Assembly: GCA_035541265.1 (NCBI GenBank)
Contig: DATKNQ010000061.1
Span: 1-25,629, forward strand
Origin: Bog-159 sp035541265
GTDB taxonomy: Bacteria > Acidobacteriota > Terriglobia > Bryobacterales > Bryobacteraceae
Reading direction: 5' to 3'
DNA: 25,629 nucleotides
Program-made: the position numbers and the translations under genes
Notes under the pieces: model-generated
The model's input: only the letters and a program-made list of their open reading frames with translations
Databases searched by the model: none
What the model was told of the DNA's origin: nothing
In this document: one piece after another, positions 24,085 to 25,629 of the stretch
Layout: each line of letters starts with the position of its first letter
Position numbering within the stretch: position 1 is the first letter of the stretch

Positions 24085-25437
24085 TCAAGCGCCCAGTAAA
24101 TCCAGACAGCGCGCCACGGTCTCAATGCCGCGGTAGAAATTCGGCAGGTGCAGTTTCTCATTCGGCGCGTGCAGGTTGTCGTCCGGAAGACCGAAGCCCA
24201 TCATCACGCTGGGAATGCCGAGACTCTGCTCGAAGGCCGCCACGATGGGGATCGACCCGCCCGAGCGAATGTAGACGGTGGGCTTGCTGAACACCTGCGA
24301 CATGGCATCCGCCGCGGCGTGGATGAACCGGTTGTCCGGGTCCACCAGCGAGGGCGGCGCCGCATGCAGCACCTTGAGTTCGGCGGTGACACCGCGCGGA
24401 CAGGCTTTGGCGACCGCCTGCTTCAATTGTTCGGCGGCTTCCTTGGGCTCCTGATCCGCCACCAGCCGAGTGCTAATCTTCGCGACCGCGCGCGCCGGAA
24501 TTACCGTCTTGGCGCCTTCACCCGTGAAGCCGCCGCGGATGCCGTGTACCTCGAATGTGGGCCGCGCCCATAACCGCTCGAATAGGGGAACGTCCAGTTC
24601 GCCCACCAACTCGCGCGCGCCCATCTCCTTCTCGGTGTATTCGCGCTCATCGAACGGCAATCGCGCCCACGCTTCGCGCTCCTTGGCGCTGGGCGGCACG
24701 ACCTTATCGTAGAATCCGGGAACCCGGATATGGCCGTCGCGATCCTTTAATGCCGTGATGATCTCAGCCAGCGCCTGCATGGGATTGGGCGCCGCACCGC
24801 CATACACGCCGGAGTGCAGATCGTGATTCGCGCCTTCCACGGAGAGTTCGGCATAGACGATGCCGCGCAGACCGACGCAAATGGTGGGCAGTTCGGGCGC
24901 GAACATCTCGGTATCGCAGATGACCGCGGCATCGGATGCAAGCAATGCCGGCTTTTGCCCGACGAAGCTTTCGATGTGCTCGCCTCCGGTCTCCTCTTCA
25001 CCCTCGATGAGGAACTTGACGTTGACCGGCAGCTTGCCGCGGGTTTTGAGCAGGCCTTCGACAGCCTTCATGAGGATGTAGGTCTGGCCTTTGTCGTCCG
25101 AAGCTCCGCGCGCGAAGATATCCTGCCCGCGTACTTCCGGCTCGAAGGGCGGCGATTTCCACTCGTCGAGCGGGTCGGGCGGCTGGACATCGTAGTGGCC
25201 ATATAAAAGGAGGGCAGGCTTGCCCGGAGCGCCGGTCCATTCCGCGAAGACCAGCGGATTCCCTTCCCCTTCGATCAGATGGCCGGTAAGCCCGGCGGCG
25301 CACAACTCGGCGAGCGCGAATTCGGCGGCCCGGCGGATATCGGGCTTGTGCTCGGACAGTGTGCTGATGCTAGGAATGCGCAGGAACATCTTCAAGCCTT
25401 CGAGGAAGGCGGCCTGATTCTCCTGGAAGTAGTTCAT
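24085..25437 (-). CDS. M20-family metallodipeptidase (CNDP/PepV-type)
   Basis: A 450-residue dizinc peptidase with a central dimerisation domain. Metal and catalytic residues are visible: H81 and D83 in LLLYGHYDVQPPDP, bridging D114 in FARGASDDKGQ, catalytic/ligand E148-E149 in LIEGEEETGGEH, and the C-terminal ligand H423 in NLHAPNE. The sequence fits cytosolic non-specific dipeptidases and carnosinase-like enzymes, so it likely cleaves dipeptides taken up from outside; specificity is not determined. It has no signal peptide. GAGG lies about 10 bases before ATG 25437. The gap to the transaldolase gene (57 bp) contains that gene's own promoter, so the two are probably separate transcripts. Confidence 0.92.
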   Translation of the reverse strand: MNYFQENQAAFLEGLKMFLRIPSISTLSEHKPDIRRAAEFALAELCAAGLTGHLIEGEGNPLVFAEWTGAPGKPALLLYGHYDVQPPDPLDEWKSPPFEPEVRGQDIFARGASDDKGQTYILMKAVEGLLKTRGKLPVNVKFLIEGEEETGGEHIESFVGQKPALLASDAAVICDTEMFAPELPTICVGLRGIVYAELSVEGANHDLHSGVYGGAAPNPMQALAEIITALKDRDGHIRVPGFYDKVVPPSAKEREAWARLPFDEREYTEKEMGARELVGELDVPLFERLWARPTFEVHGIRGGFTGEGAKTVIPARAVAKISTRLVADQEPKEAAEQLKQAVAKACPRGVTAELKVLHAAPPSLVDPDNRFIHAAADAMSQVFSKPTVYIRSGGSIPIVAAFEQSLGIPSVMMGFGLPDDNLHAPNEKLHLPNFYRGIETVARCLDLLGA

Positions 25438-25507
25438 CGAGATTGCACCTCAGCGCCATTGTATGTGACGGCGGACCTTAGCGAGGATCGTGAGCGACGA
25501 TCGTGGG

Positions 25508-25537
25508 CTGACAACAGCGTTGGCGGGCTGGTAGAAT
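25508..25537 (+). promoter_or_regulatory. Promoter of tRNA-Glu
   Basis: CTGACA (25508-25513, five of six -35 bases) and TAGAAT (25532-25537, five of six -10 bases) are 18 bp apart. Transcription would start near 25544, about ten bases before the mature tRNA 5' end, as is usual for stable RNA genes. Confidence 0.6.
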
Positions 25538-25553
25538 TAGGAATATTGAAGGC

Positions 25554-25628
25554 GGCGCTATCGTCTAACGGTTAGGACGGAGCCCTCTCAAGGCTTAAAT
25601 ACGGGTTCGATTCCCGTTAGCGCTACCA
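25554..25628 (+). tRNA. tRNA-Glu (anticodon CUC)
   Basis: A complete 75-base cloverleaf including encoded CCA (25626-25628). The acceptor arm is GGCGCTA with TAGCGCT; the D arm is GTC/GAC around a TAACGGTTAG loop; the anticodon arm is GAGCC-CTCTCAA-GGCTT with anticodon CTC; the T arm is ACGGG-TTCGATT-CCCGT; the discriminator is A. It reads GAG codons. The first acceptor pair is G1-U72 rather than a Watson-Crick pair. Confidence 0.95.
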
Positions 25629-25629
25629 T

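Noticed and set aside
25438..25553. tRNA-Glu as an integration site with an adjacent mobile element
   Set aside because: The sequence to its left is an ordinary dipeptidase gene with no integrase or attachment repeat, and the window ends directly after the tRNA, so nothing can be judged to its right.

Overview
The window is chromosomal DNA from a GC-rich bacterium. Gene content suggests an Acidobacteriota member of the Solibacter/Bryobacter type: secreted proteins with putative-Ig repeats, a subtilase with an Asn-Ile-Val-Trp-Gly repeat tail, a CGNR regulator, a large hybrid sensor kinase and Asp-box proteins. This assignment is an inference from gene families, not from a marker gene. No phage, plasmid, CRISPR array or intact insertion sequence was found.

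Layout. At 1-1592 (minus) lies the 5' part of a large iron-sulfur protein of the 2-hydroxyacyl-CoA dehydratase/activase-related family; its 3' end is outside the window. Next comes a small hypothetical gene that looks split by a one-base frameshift (1760-2253, minus). The main plus-strand block runs from 2407 to 11514. It opens with a secreted multi-domain protein (Ig-like repeats followed by a glycosidase-like barrel). Its last bases overlap the first gene of a phosphonate-degradation cluster: FAD-dependent aminophosphonate oxidase, phosphonoacetaldehyde hydrolase (phnX), a GlpT-like organophosphate/phosphonate carrier, and a PhnZ-like HD-domain diiron oxygenase. After a 218-bp gap with a possible promoter come a TIM-barrel sugar isomerase-like gene, a nucleotide-sugar epimerase and a DUF309 gene, all overlapping.

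From 11488 to 13336 the minus strand carries an SGNH/GDSL esterase, the C-terminal remnant of an MFS transporter, and a CGNR-type regulator. The regulator is divergent from an EamA-family exporter (13409-14368), with three copies of a TATAACC motif between them. A DoxX-like membrane protein and a secreted nucleoside hydrolase-like protein follow. On the minus strand at 16750-19011 is an orphan hybrid histidine kinase. An exported Asp-box propeller protein (plus) converges on a trans-aconitate methyltransferase (minus). Further minus-strand genes are the subtilase with its hexapeptide-repeat tail, a small one-TM protein in an apparent operon with a transaldolase, and an M20 dipeptidase. The window closes with tRNA-Glu(CUC) on the plus strand.

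How it fits together. The best supported functional unit is the phosphonate cluster. A (possibly N-methylated) 2-aminoethylphosphonate would be imported by the carrier, oxidised to phosphonoacetaldehyde by the flavoenzyme, and cleaved by PhnX to acetaldehyde and phosphate. The HD oxygenase keeps every metal ligand expected of PhnZ, yet no PhnY/TmpA-type hydroxylase and no PhnW transaminase are present, so its substrate is open. The other genes are mostly single functions without an evident shared pathway.
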